Shown one piece after another: positions 36,326 through 48,369 of a stretch of 64,000 nucleotides of DNA. Source of the DNA: Armillaria gallica (taxonomy: Eukaryota; Basidiomycota; Agaricomycetes; Agaricales; Physalacriaceae); NCBI GenBank assembly GCA_037576215.1, contig JBANDB010000010.1:1054001-1118000 (forward strand), given 5' to 3'. A program made the position numbers and the translations under genes. How positions within the stretch are numbered: the stretch's first letter is position 1; every line of letters starts with the position of its first letter. The notes below the pieces were generated by a model that did no database searches, was not told the DNA's origin, and saw nothing but the letters and a program-made list of their open reading frames with translations.

Positions 36326-37597
36326 ATGTCGTCGCGTCGTCGCACCAGAGCTCAAGAGTCGTCTGACATCGAGGAAGGCGCTACGCAGGCGCCATCCCGT
36401 GAGGATGTCGAAATGGACGATGAAGATGAACAACCTCGTCGCAGAACTAAAAGCAAGACAGAGAAGAAAGAAAAGAAACCTCAGGTCAACGGCAAACAGC
36501 GTATAGGGCCACAGCAAGCTCGAGAACCGGACACAGACGACGAGGATCCTATTGATGTGGAGAACTTTGCCGACCAGCCACTCGGGGAGGGTGATCTCCA
36601 GAAGCTGAATGGGCTCTCGAAGGATTGGACGCTCATGACGGCGAAAATCCAAGAACATTGCGGCGCCATCGACCGTGTTGCAGAAGCTATGCTTGAACAT
36701 GGTAAAAAGGAAGTGGCAGAAAAGGTGCGCGCTTTCCCCTCTGTATCGTTATCTAGTCTGAGCAGACAAATTGTTAGGATCTTGATGAAATTGAGCTATT
36801 AGTGAAGAGATTTATTGATATCGAGGCAGAGATGCAATCCCATTCAAGCGCCTTAGATGACATACATGAGAAGCTATCTAAAGGGGAGACTATTGTGCGC
36901 TATCTCTTGTATATCTCGTTAAATTCTCTCATGCTATTTCCCTACAGTGTGATGCTGTACCCCGTTATAATGCTGGCGTCTTGAAGCGTTCGCAAGAATA
37001 CTCTGCGAAGACCACGCGTCAGAAATACGCTAAAAATGAACGGTACAAGGCTTTCAAGCAGGCTGTCTATGTAAGTTTTCTTCACTTCAGTGTCAACCTT
37101 GAGATATATCATATTGTTAACAGGAAGTGGACCATCTCAATGAACCTATGCCACCAATGACGGAACTGATAGACAAAGGTTATTGCTTTATCACCCCAAT
37201 GCTGTGTTCAACTGAGTTGTTTGCGCAGAAAGCGGAGATGAAAGTGACGATGACGACGATATCGAAGTCGGAGGCGTTACACAAGACTACAAGTGCCCCA
37301 TAACTCTTCGCGTTATTGACGAACCTTATACATCGTTCGTATTTTCCTCTGTACTATGCTCTATGTACTGAATATTTCCACAGGAACATCTGCAATCATT
37401 CCTTTTCTAAGGCTGCCATTCAGGAGATGTTCAGAAACGAACGCAACGCGAAGAAGTGCCCTGCTTCTGGATGTAGAGCCTCGTTCAAGCTCTCGGACTG
37501 CGTACCGAACAAGGATCTAGCAAGAAAGATCAAGGCCTATGAGAGAAGGAGGAAACGAGCGGAAGAAGAGATAGAGGCGGAAGAGGTGATTGAGTGA
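36326..37597 (+). CDS. Nse2/Mms21 E3 SUMO ligase of the Smc5/6 complex
   Basis: The gene is spliced. The first exon (36326-36724) encodes an acidic/basic disordered head and the helices that dock on Smc5, ending HGKKEVAEK and running into DLDEIELLVKRFIDIEAEM. Central exons carry AVPRYNAGVLKRSQEYSAKT and AFKQAVYEVDHLNEPMPPMTE. The SP-RING follows: YKCPITLRVIDEPYTSNICNHSF then KKCPASGCRASFKLSDCV. It has the Cys-His-Cys-Cys pattern of SP-RINGs that bind one zinc. The tail is a charged helix. Known Nse2 proteins add SUMO to DNA-repair and cohesin targets in the nucleus. The stop is at 37595-37597. Total length is ordinary for the fungal family. Confidence 0.9.
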
Positions 37598-37860
37598 GAT
37601 GTCTGACGATAATGGTGGAAGAACTGAACAGACGAGAATTGTATGCTGACTCACAGCTGAATCATTTAGTTTTATGTTACGTACGCGAGTGCCAACCCCT
37701 TACTGAGGTAGTTTAAGAGTGTTTAATGTTACGGATACGAATTGATTTTAGAAAAGAAGAGAAGAAGATACTGCAAGGAAGGTGCATGTTATATGAGTAC
37801 AGCTATGTCATGAAAATTTAGAAACTTTGATACGCGGACAATGCCTTCGAAACACTGTCG

Positions 37861-38889
37861 TTAGAGCGACCGGCGGAGATTATTGAGAGCTATCCTCCTC
37901 AGGCCATCATGGCCATTCTTCCCTCCCTTCCAATGGTACCCTTCACTGCGATCGAAAATCCAGTCACGAAATTCCCATCTCAGGATCCTTGTCACCCGCT
38001 CAACTTGTTTCTGATCTTCGCGGGCCCAGAACCTATTAACGAGCAGTCTGATATCCCAGGCGCAGGAGAGGACTGTCCGCTTCGGTAGAAGCCCCACATG
38101 GTGGTTTGGAAATGCCAACGTGAACAAGGCATGGAAGACGGTTGCGGAGCCTGAGACGATAACGAACACAATCGTCAATGTGCGATAGAGCTGCCAGAGT
38201 AGGTCCATCCAGCCAATCAAAAAGATGGAGAAGCACCCCAGATTCATGTAGGTGCTGGCCCCAACAACAAACGAGATGAAGGAGCATTTGGTGTACTGAC
38301 GAAGCTAATTGACATTTAATCACCATGTAGATCAGAAGATCAGGAAGGTGAAGACTTACGTTGACGAGTCTCTTGGCAATGGAACTTCGTGGACAGTCTA
38401 CGGTGAAAAATAAGTCCGCCTACATGCCACAGGTGTCAGTACTTGGTGGGGAAAGATGAAAAGGTTGACATTTACATCAGCTTCTTCAAGCGTCGCTCTG
38501 CAATGAACCAGGATCATTACCGTAACAATCGACGTAACATAAGCCCCGGGTAGGAAGGTATCGAACCGATGTTCGACTTGTGCTGGACCATGAGAAGACC
38601 GAAGACATATGGCGTAAATCGCAAAGGGAGTAATAATCAGCAATAGACAGAAGGTCTAATTAATGAGAAGATTGCTCTTTAGTTAAGTAAATGAAATTAC
38701 GAAGGCGAATCTCTCACAAGCATTAGTTGAACTTCCAGCCTGGCAGTCCAACGTCCTAACTGACGACGATCGTAGGCCGATGCTTTTCTGATCACTGGCA
38801 ACCTTACGGCTTCAACATCATTCTTGCAGAGAGTTAACGGGTGTAGCGGGGGAAGCAAAGCGACTCACCCAGTGCTTGGTGTCTGCCAT
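37861..38889 (-). CDS. Hypothetical four-TM membrane protein
   Basis: Assembled on the minus strand from ATG 38889 (MADTKHW), spliced to NDVEAVRLPVIRKASAYDRR, then membrane exons. Hydrophobic segments: LTFCLLLIITPFAIYAICL, YVTSIVTVMILVHC, FISFVVGASTYMNLGCFSIF with LIGWMDLLW, and TIVFVIVSGSATVFHALFTLAF. A charged cytosolic-type tail follows (WAREDQKQVERVTRILRWEFRDWIF). All junctions keep the frame and use GT-AG. I do not recognise the family. It lacks motifs of known transporters and of seven-TM receptors. Membrane localisation is secure and function is unknown. Confidence 0.65.
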
Positions 38890-39573
38890 TTGAGATGGGC
38901 GAAGGACTTGGTCACCCTATGATACCCCGTCTGTATCGGATTTAAGAAGGAACCGGCCCTTGGATTCCCACAGCTGCATCACCGTTGCAATAGTCCTCGT
39001 GCAGCACTAGAATTTCAAATTGATCTCGTCATGATTTCAGCAATCCTGTGGGATTGAACGGTCTGTCGAGGATCCATGATAACCATTTAGTTTTCTTATG
39101 ACCTTCAAATATTTTCCCTCTGAAATATTCCTACAGTGGCGATTCATGCGACGACATGTCAGATTCTTTCTGCATCTTTAGTGCGCCTTTTCATCAATCT
39201 TTCGGAACGGCGATTTCACCGAGAAGCCAGGCTGTATTGTTACGTGCTGGGAACACTGTAGGACAAGACTGTTCGGACATTGACTGGCAGGTATCGTAAT
39301 TTCATTCCTAAGCAGACGGTCAAAAATGGATTCTGAGAATAATTGCTTTCTTACGGCTGACGCTAATGCCCAAGTTGCATATATTAGTAACGTGGACAAT
39401 CGCAGCTACGCTCTGATAAATTTCCCGTTCATCCTTGGCCAAAGTCAAACTGTGGCCGATAGGTATCACGACTGAATATCCTCCACGGGATAACGAGTGA
39501 CAGACGTAGTGTATGATACAGTATGACAAGGATAAAAACAACAAAGAAAGAAGGGGCCGGTACAGACTTTGAA
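38890..39573. other. Intergenic, no gene seen
   Basis: 684 bases containing the upstream region of the four-TM gene and the 3' flank of TFIIA gamma. Short frames at 39178-39399 and 39320-39544 are without features. Confidence 0.45.
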
Positions 39574-40085
39574 TTATTTCCTCCCGGCTTCTATTGCCTC
39601 TCCGTTCTTGCAGGCGATGATCTTTATTCTCGGCGCCTTGACATACTCATTGTTGTCCATTTTGAATGACGGCTCCTTCACGATGAATGTCCATACGTCG
39701 TCGCACAGACGGTACGTATGCAGGTGGCCCTACCACAGCTTGGTTGTATCAAATTCGTGGCCGAGTGGCACAACCATGCGCACCTTCAAGGTTGTCTTCA
39801 CCCTAACCTGCTTCACCATCGTATCTGCAAGGGACTTGTCGAACTGAGAAAGCGAGGTGAGTGCCGAGGCCCTTTGAAGAGAAAATAGTAGCGCAACTTG
39901 CTGCAACACCTTCATGGCCAGCTGAGGTGTGATTGCTCCGCTAGTGATCAGCTCGTCCAGCGAATCTGTCAGTGCCATTCCGATGCTTCAAGTCACGGTG
40001 AGCGCATGTCACGCTTACCCGCAGGCAGAGAGCAAAACCGAACATACGAAGAGCCACGGTAGAACTCGTAGTAGGCAGTAGCCAT
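39574..40085 (-). CDS. TOA2: TFIIA small (gamma) subunit
   Basis: Four exons (40048-40085, 39898-39985, 39784-39843, 39574-39729) sum to 342 nt, giving 113 residues. The reading starts [22 protein letters not shown], the family's signature opening, then [37 protein letters not shown] and [15 protein letters not shown]. The N-terminal four-helix part pairs with the large subunit, and the C-terminal beta-barrel contacts TBP and DNA in the RNA polymerase II preinitiation complex. The 54-nt intron 39844-39897 has no stop and is a multiple of three, so retention would insert 18 residues inside the Gln-Phe junction without truncation. Confidence 0.95.
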
Positions 40086-40571
40086 TTTGGTAGGAAGAAA
40101 GAAAGAGACGGATAACACCGACGATGATGAATCACGATTCGTGGGAAAGCTCCTGTTATGGCAACTCCGCTCGCCGTTATGTGTTATGATCGGAGATCGT
40201 GGCCGAGCTTCTCGACGTTGCGGGCGCTGTACTTTTTCTCTGCTGCCATCAGACGACCTTCGCTTTATGTAAATTACTTATAGAAAGAAAGTTTCAGTGG
40301 CGCTCTCTCCTACGGCATGAAGGGCTGAATGAAATGGGACGTCCTCCGCAATACATCGTTATTCCATAGAAAAATCGTATGCTAACGTTAAAAATGGTAA
40401 ACCCAAACGAATGTCGTAAATAAGTATAACAGAGGGCATGGAAGGCATGAGGTCTAAGTACAAATCATTATTTAAGAATGAGAGGGGGTGGCAAGGCACT
40501 ACTGCCCCACCGTATTTTTCGAAGAAATTAAGAAAATCACTATGAACCAGTGAGATAGACCTGGCAGTGGA
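40086..40571. other. Intergenic between TFIIA gamma and Fzo1
   Basis: 486 bases. It should hold the TFIIA gamma promoter and the Fzo1 3' UTR. Nothing else was recognised. Confidence 0.5.
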
Positions 40572-43198
40572 CTAATCATCCCTGCCGAGCCCAGCAAGTA
40601 CTCGAACATCAGCCGTCCTCTTAGACACATCACTGAACCACTCCTTGGCTCTTGAAGCCTTCTTTTCCATTTCTTCGGCAACCTTGACCTCCTTCACTCT
40701 CTCCTCCATGGCACCCGTGAATCGCCCTCGAAGATCCCATGATGCCAGTCTCAAAACTTTCCTGGCCTCCCTACTAATCCTGCCTGCTTGGATCTCGATG
40801 AACGTATCTTCTTCCTCCCCATCAGCTCGAGTCACAGAGGCCTTCACTCGCCTGCCAACCGTCTTGGGAATTGAGGTCGGTAGCTCCAAGACGACGTAGG
40901 CGGTGAGACCGATAGTGACTGCACCAAGTACAGGCGCAGCCCACTTCCTAGCGGTCTCATTTCCAAAGATATCCGTAACCCGGATGATTCCTTCTATCAA
41001 TCCGCGTGCACCAATGGCCTGACCGCCGACCATCGTAAGGGCACCCACACCAACGCTCATAAGACCCAAAGCTGTTGGTGCAGCCGAGTCATCTTCGGCC
41101 TTCCCATCGCCAAAGTGTAGCCAGAATTGATGATGGACATCGAAAAGATCCAGGAACGAGGTCTCAAGCATCTCAGGGCGCTGAGCGAGACCGATTCCCA
41201 ATCCGTTGACACCACCCGCAACGACGGCACCGCTGGCGCGGCGATGCTTTGCGCCCTTGCCAGCTCGTCGAACGGCGCTAAACATGGCCTCGGGCATGAA
41301 CACTCTCTTGTTTCGTTCAACACCTGCTGGTAAATGTTCTTCAGCGAGATCTTTAATCTTGTCAACAGACTGGCTCGTGATGACTCGGGCCTCGTCCTCG
41401 GCTAGTCTAACCGCTGCGTCGATGCTGGCAAGCAAGGCGCTCTTAACGTCGCGGGCGTAACTCCAAATACCCAAAAGACCGGGGTATGATGGCATGGAGA
41501 CGGTTCCGTTTTCCACACCGAGGCGTCCTTGACCGACGCGCTCCAAGGCATCACCCAGCACGGCTTTGGTCTTGTTCGAAGAGTCGGTCGCACCCTGTTC
41601 CTCGACGGCCTCCAAACTCTCCTCCAACAAATCCCTGCTGCTCTGCATCTTTTCCAAAACAGGCTTAGCCTCCGCCAAGTCCTCCTGTGACCGCTGCAGC
41701 TCGGAATCTGCAACAAGGGCATTGGCACCGGCGAGAAGATCAATGTCAGAAAGGAGATTGACGAGATAAGTCGAAGCAGGATTGAGTTTGGATTTCGAGC
41801 GTTTGACCAGAACAAATGACCTCAATGATGACTCAAGGTCATCGAAAGACGGGCTGGCCGTGAAAGGCTGCAAAGCAGCGGCAGAGTCAACGAAGTGAAC
41901 AAGATCCTCAGCATCCTCATAGGTGCGAGGGCTGAGCTGTTTGATCTGATCAAGGACCATCCGACGACACTTTTCCTTGTTCTTAATCTGGTCGTACTTG
42001 TTGACAACGATGAAGAGGTATGCCTTTTCGTTGCTGGCATTCCACAAGAACTCCTTCGCTGACAAGGTGAAATGATTCTCGGCAGAGACGACGAAAACAA
42101 CCACATCGATTTCCTCCTGGCGCGCGAATAGGGCGGTAGTCTTCAGACTGTCACGGTTGAGACCAGGAGCATCAATGAGGGAAATGTCAACGACGCCGTT
42201 GTTAAGTAAGGACTCGGATGGAGCCCGGGTGTCAGCAAGGTATAGCTTGAGCACCTTCTCGGAGGTCTCGTTCTCGCCAACAATATCCTCGAGGTCAGAT
42301 ATCTGGGCACGAGTAAAGGTCGATTCGTCTTGGATGTTGTATGTTACGCCATCAATGAGAATGTGTACTTCCTCCACGCCCTTGTTCTCGGCTGCGTCAT
42401 GTACCTCGCAGAATGCGGTAGTACAGGGCTGTTGATCAACAGGCATGATCTCGCGACGGAGGAGAGCATTCACGAATGTTGATTTTCCAGCATTAAGGTC
42501 GCCGGTGACGAGGACCTTGGATGAAGTGTCCTCAACACGGAGACGGAGCTTGTCGATATGACTAAGGGAAGAGGTGATACGATCGTCCAGCAGATTTGCA
42601 ATGGACGCCTTTTCGAGCTGGGAAACGAGAGAAGCAGCGGACGTAGAGGAACCGTGCGCGCCGAGCTTGAGGTCGAGTCGCAGGACTTGGAATTCGGACT
42701 GGGGCAGAAGGCGTTCCGGTCCATCCTGTTTCTCTTCTGCACGCGTCCCCTCGTCTGCAGACTCTGAAGCGTCGGCAATAGATGCAAGGGTAATTGACCG
42801 GGTCATACCCTGCCTGGCACCGGAGAGAACAACGTCGGTCTCTGTGGTGGGGTCGTCTGCGAACGACAGCGAACGGCGAAGGGATCGTCCAGGTTTCGCA
42901 GAAGGAGGTGTAGCATCCTGCTCGCGTAGCTGAGGGTAACGAACGACCCATTCGTCCTTGTTGAAGATACGGATATCGCCGAGAATGGACTTGGTTGCGT
43001 CAATCGCCTTGACGAGACTACGACCCGGGTCAGTCAGCACAGCGAAAAAAGGCAGCAGACCTGTACTCACCGGCCCTTCTGCTCGATATATGCCTCCTGG
43101 ACGTCCTCCACCCTCGAGTGCTTCTCGCCAGAAAAACTGCTGAACGATGCTGCTTCTTGAACAGGTGATGATACCCGGGGGAAATAGGATTGTGCCAT
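40572..43198 (-). CDS. FZO1: Fzo1 mitofusin, outer-membrane fusion GTPase
   Basis: Two exons (43071-43198, 40572-43017) encode 857 residues. The short first exon starts MAQSYFPRVSSPVQEAA. The GTPase domain has G1 GDLNAGKST, a switch threonine in QQPCTTAFCEV, G3 LIDAPGLN and G4 VVNKYDQIK. Heptad regions flank it. Near the C-terminus two membrane spans (ALGLMSVGVGALTMVGGQAIG and APVLGAVTIGLTAYVVLEL) are separated by a short loop, as in yeast Fzo1, with a final coiled coil. Known Fzo1 tethers and fuses mitochondrial outer membranes. The start is 267 bases from the divergent Rpf2 gene. A longer open frame continues upstream to 43340, but it uses another frame through the intron and is not the likely start. 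Confidence 0.93.
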
Positions 43199-43465
43199 TG
43201 CGGTGAAAGCACAAAATCTGTATTATAAATCGACTTGGGACTGCTGGATTTCCAGCTCGCTGCGATTGGCGGCTATGATGTTTTCGCAAAGTATTGACGG
43301 TGAATGAGCAAACAAATTTGATGGTTCCGGTTGGATGCAAAGCGGGGGAGACAATATCTTCCGCTGACTAATGTGGCGTGAGAATGTTCAGATTCGGGCC
43401 GAGCCTAGCTCCAAGCAAGCTGTCACTGTGACACCCATCACGCTTACCTTTATTTTCTGCCGATC

Positions 43466-44586
43466 ATGCTTCGTACAGTGTGAGGGACCTCACAAACCCT
43501 TGGGAGAGGAATACTGACGACCTACACGTAGAAAACCTAAAAATGCACGATCCAAACGTGTCCTGGATGCCCGTATGCCCAAGGAAGTGGAGGATGTACG
43601 GACAGCAATATTTGTAAAAGGAACGCATACCGGCGAGGTGCTCAATGGTGTAATGAAGGACCTAGTGCGTCAAGGAACTCATTAATTTGGCTCCTCTAAC
43701 ACATCGCAGATGGCCCTCAAACGACCTGCAGCAATTTCCTTCTCGAAGAAAAACGACATTCACCCTTTCGACAGTACATCCTCATCAACTTCTACCTCGT
43801 CCCTTGAGTTTTGGGCGAACAAAAATGATGCATCACTGTTCTTGGTTGGCCAAAGTAATAAGAAAAGACCGAACAGTTTGATATTTGTACGCATGTACGA
43901 TGGTCGAGTACTAGACATGCTCGAAGTCGGAGTGGAAGGATTCACCGGAATAGCAGATCTCAAGGTACGTCCGCCTTACCCATCTGAAGTTCGCCGTTCT
44001 GACCATTGTGAAGACACCAAAATCAACGCCGGGACACAAGCCATTGATGCATTTTGCCTCTGAGCTTTTTGATACCCATCCGCGCTTCATGCAACTAAAA
44101 TCTATGCTCATGTCATTTTTCAACGGAGAAGAGGTCGACGAAATATGTCTTCCGGGTATCGAACATGTCATCAGCGTCTCTCTTGCACCAACACCTCCAT
44201 CTCTCAACACCACATCGGATACCCCTACTCCCTTGCCAAAAGTCCATTTACGGACCTACACCATCAAACTACTTTCATCAGGGACACGGATACCGCGGGT
44301 TGAGCTTGTACCGATGGGTCCATCATTGGACATGGTTCTGCGGAGACACGAAGCGGCAGACGCAGAGATGTTGAAGCAGGCGTTGAGGAAGCCGAAGATG
44401 AAAAAGAAAGAAGTCGAACAGGGACTGGGCAAGAAGCGCAAGAACCTGGAGATTGATGAAATGGGCGACTTGCGTGGACGGGTCCATGTTGGTGCCCAGG
44501 ATTTGAACAAGCTACAGACGCGGAAGATGAAAGGGTTGAAGGACGATGAGGAGCGGCCTGGTAAGCGGAGTAAAACGTCTTCGTGA
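43466..44586 (+). CDS. RPF2: Rpf2, Brix-domain ribosome assembly factor
   Basis: Four exons (43466-43479, 43532-43664, 43710-43964, 44014-44586) sum to 975 nt, giving 324 residues. A 14-nt first exon gives MLRTV, spliced to KPKNARSKR. The Brix domain contains TAIFVKGTHTGEVLNGVMKDL, MALKRPAAISFSKKN, LIFVRMYDGRVLDMLEVGVE, GHKPLMHFASELFDTHPRF and IPRVELVPMGPSLDMVLRR. The tail is very basic. Rpf2 works with Rrs1 to bring 5S RNP (5S rRNA, uL5, uL18) into the pre-60S particle. It is divergent from Fzo1 and convergent with cytidine deaminase, with 75 bases between stop codons. Confidence 0.95.
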
Positions 44587-44661
44587 TGTATTTTCTTTCT
44601 AGATAGCAGCTGATAGCGGCATCGGGGTCGTTATAATGGATACGTTTATGCGGCAGCCTGG

Positions 44662-45355
<694 letters not shown>

Positions 45356-45403
45356 CGTGGGAGAAAGCAAGCCCTTCCCTCTACCTCGATCTTGCCTATT
45401 ACC
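45356..45403. promoter_or_regulatory. 48-bp spacer between two divergent start codons
   Basis: Lies between the cytidine deaminase ATG (45355, minus) and the Vps68-like ATG (45404, plus). Both genes must be driven from within it or from inside each other's coding region. It is pyrimidine-rich on the plus strand and has no TATA box. Confidence 0.7.
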
Positions 45404-46048
45404 ATGTCTCTCCCTCGTGCCGACTACGACCCCCGTCGCGTCTGCCTCAATCCTTTCCCAGAATTCACCTTGGGAAAGCACCGCCGTACAGTAGGAGTGT
45501 ACATTGCCGGAGCACTGGTAGGTATTCGTCGTTTGCTGTGTTTATATGGTTACAACTCCACCGCAGTTTGCTCTTGCCCAATGGACTTTCCTTGACGCAG
45601 CTATCCTTTCTGCCCATGCAAAACCATCCTGGGGCGGAGACCCTCCAGTGCACGTAACATTCCTGGACTGGCTTCCAGGTATCTCGTCGCTGCTGGGCTT
45701 CCTCATCGTCAACGTCATCGACAAAGACCGTATCAAGGGCGATGCGGGATTCGGAGACTCCGGAGCTGTTTGGAGAGCTCGGTTGTTCTTGTTCATCGGG
45801 TTTGCGTTCATGGCTGGTGGTTTGGCAGGCAGTGTAGTGAGTGCTCAGTTCATTCCGTTGTCGTCGTCCGTCTCATGGCTTCATAGTGCATCCTGATTCT
45901 CAAATATGTCCTCGGCGACTATCCTCAGCAATTCTCGTACTACGGCTACGCCAACGTGTCTCAGAATATTGCAATGATGCTTGCAGGCGTCGTGCTGTGG
46001 ATTGCCCAGAGCTCGAGCGGAGAATACGAATACAATCTGACACTATGA
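45404..46048 (+). CDS. VPS68: Vps68/TMEM50 (UPF0220) membrane protein
   Basis: Three exons (45404-45517, 45567-45836, 45887-46048) sum to 546 nt, giving 181 residues. The reading is MSLPRADYDPRRVCLNPFPEF, then VGVYIAGALFALAQWTFLDAA, WLPGISSLLGFLIVNVID, ARLFLFIGFAFMAGGLAGSV and NVSQNIAMMLAGVVLWIAQSS, four membrane spans. Yeast Vps68 acts with Vps55 at late endosomes in sorting to the vacuole. The human homologue is TMEM50. The pattern and length fit the fungal family closely. Confidence 0.93.
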
Positions 46049-46320
46049 GTAGTGTATGTACACTCGATTTTATAACGATTAGCTTCACGAGACGCAGGCA
46101 CGGCAGCATCTCTCCCTACTATACTTTATGATTTCTCTGGATGTCCTGCAACATTTGCCCCCTTGCATTTGAAGTCTTCAGTCATACGTTTTGGCTCGTA
46201 CCCGGTTCTCTCCCCATGCTCGAAACCACATATCCGAGAAGTGCTGCTAATTATGTAGTAATAAAGAATCAATAGTAAATAGCAGGCGGATGGTATAATC
46301 TCATGGTCTCCCTATTCTAA

Positions 46321-48072
46321 TCATGACTGTAAGGCTATCATAGAGACCGCAACGGCAAGTAAAGGAATCCCGAATCCAACTACTTGGGCTCTCCGTCGTG
46401 CCTTGGCATCATCAGGCGACCACCATCGGATTTCTGACCACAGCAGTGGACCAAACACGACACACGCTGTCCAGAACTATGGGAGGGTTGTCAAATAATA
46501 TTACCCGAATAGGTCAAAGGTCTACATACCACCCGAAGACTTTTGAAAAATAACACCGGATACTCATCAAATTGCGGGGCAATAGATTTCGGTTTTTGGT
46601 CAACTCGGCTCTGGATAGTTCGCGGATGTGTGAACATGACCCAGATCGAGTACAAGGCGACCGAGAAGAAATGATTAAATAGTAATACGGGTGAAGGGCA
46701 GATGCTGACGGTAAGTTAGTAATTGTAGGCTGCTTGAATCGATGATAGCTTACGCGGATAAGAGGGAGACGGGCCCCCTTACGCATTCACCGCCTCGTTC
46801 AAAATACTTGAAGCAACCCGTGCGAAGCACTGCGAGTTCCTCATCTAAAAACCGGTCAGCATGGTACCAAACACGAGGATAGAGGAGCATACCTTCAGCA
46901 CCGAAAAGGTCGTATAATGCTACACTCAAAATGTTGACCGTCGATGCGACCGGCTTTCGCTGCCAATGCCACTTGCGCAAAGCTGCGCGTACGGCCCTCC
47001 AATCATCCAGCTTTTTAACATGCGTTAACAAATCGCGAAGAATAACAACGTCGTTGAACGCTACTGTCATTCCTCCACCAGTCAAAGGATGGCGCATGTT
47101 CCACGCGTCGCCCACGAGGAACGCGCCCTCCTTTGCGACAGGCATAGAGCTACCCTGTATGACTGAAGGTAGGAAGGAATTGGGCATTCGACGAAGACGG
47201 TCCTTCTTGAGCGCGACACGGACAGAATTTTGGACGGATGAGGGGAGTTGAGGGAGAATGTTTTTGGAAATATGGGACTATGAAAAACGACTGAGAATGA
47301 AGCGCAATCAAAGGGCATGAAGATGTACCTCAAGGTCGGCAGGTATCGGGGCCTTGACGTCGACAAGCAGGCGAGTGTCGCGTTCACCAATGCGGTATAG
47401 TAGCACCGGACCGTAATCCTTGACGAGCACAACGGTGCCATGATTGGGTATAGGCAATACAGCATCCTCAAGCACGAGACCAACAAAATGGCTCTTCGTT
47501 ACAGGTTTGCACAGTCGGTCGCCCATTACGGCGCCCCTAAAGTTGGAGAAGCAACCATCGGCAATGACGACGAGGTCAGCAAAAAAGGACTCCTTGTCAG
47601 CTTCGCCCCCCGTCGTCAGCCCATCCTTCCTTGTCGCACGTACGCCGATGACTTGCTTGTTGAAGTTGGCCTCAATCAAGTCTGTGACCGTCGCCTCTAT
47701 GACCTCGACGCCTTCCGCCTTCTTTGCGGCCTCCCGGAGTTTCATGATAAACTTGCCATGGTGGAATGAGCGTCCCTCGTGGCCGTCTGGATATGGGATG
47801 TGGACGGGCTTGCCATTGTCGACGACACAGTAGCCCTTTACGGGGACAGCGTCGATACCGTCAAAGCAGGCCTCCAATCCGAGGTTTTTCATAGAGTCGA
47901 CGCCTCCAGGTTGCAGCAGTTCACCAACAATCCGGTCGGGTTCTGCAAGGGAGCGTTCAAGTAAGGCGATACGAAGGGGTTTTTCGCGTGGAATGGTGGA
48001 CAGAGCATGGGCGAGCGTGCAGCCAACGACGCCGCCGCCGACGATGATAACGTCGTAGTGAGTTTTCCACAT
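46321..48072 (-). CDS. ERG1: Squalene monooxygenase (epoxidase)
   Basis: Four or more exons on the minus strand (47329-48072, 46754-47277, then two short C-terminal ones). The first has the FAD-binding Rossmann motif DVIIVGGGVVGCTLAHAL, then GELLQPGGVDSMKNLGLE and LVVIADGCFSNFR. The second has SSMPVAKEGAFLVGDAWNMRHPLTGGGM, with the GD motif contacting FAD ribityl phosphate, and DVVILRDLL. The C-terminal exons give hydrophobic helices (HFFSVALYSIWVMFT, FWTACVVFGPLLW and IPLLAVAVSMIAL) for ER anchoring. The enzyme turns squalene into 2,3-oxidosqualene in ergosterol synthesis and is the allylamine drug target. No N-terminal membrane helix precedes the Rossmann fold. The stop is at 46321-46323. 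Confidence 0.94.
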
Positions 48073-48369
48073 GACGGGATTGGACGAAAGTCGTCGTCGG
48101 TGGATATCAGTTCATATTAAGTACTTCACCAGGTGGGCCCACTCAAATAAAATCAGAGGGGCCGGCGGCAATTCCCGCGCCCATAGACTCGACAGTACCG
48201 GAACACATCCAGGCCTTCTTCTGGATTATATGCCCACTTTTAAGTGTGGGGAAAACATTGGCAAAGATCTCAGATGTCGTTGATTCCAGAGAGAAAAAAA
48301 ACGAAATGTATCTCATGATTTGGTATATAGAATACGTAAGTACTATACGCCAACACGTTATTATAGACT

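Noticed and set aside
43199..43340. N-terminal extension of Fzo1 from an upstream ATG
   Set aside because: That open frame passes through the 53-nt intron in a different phase from the true first exon. The spliced start at 43198 gives a coherent N-terminus.
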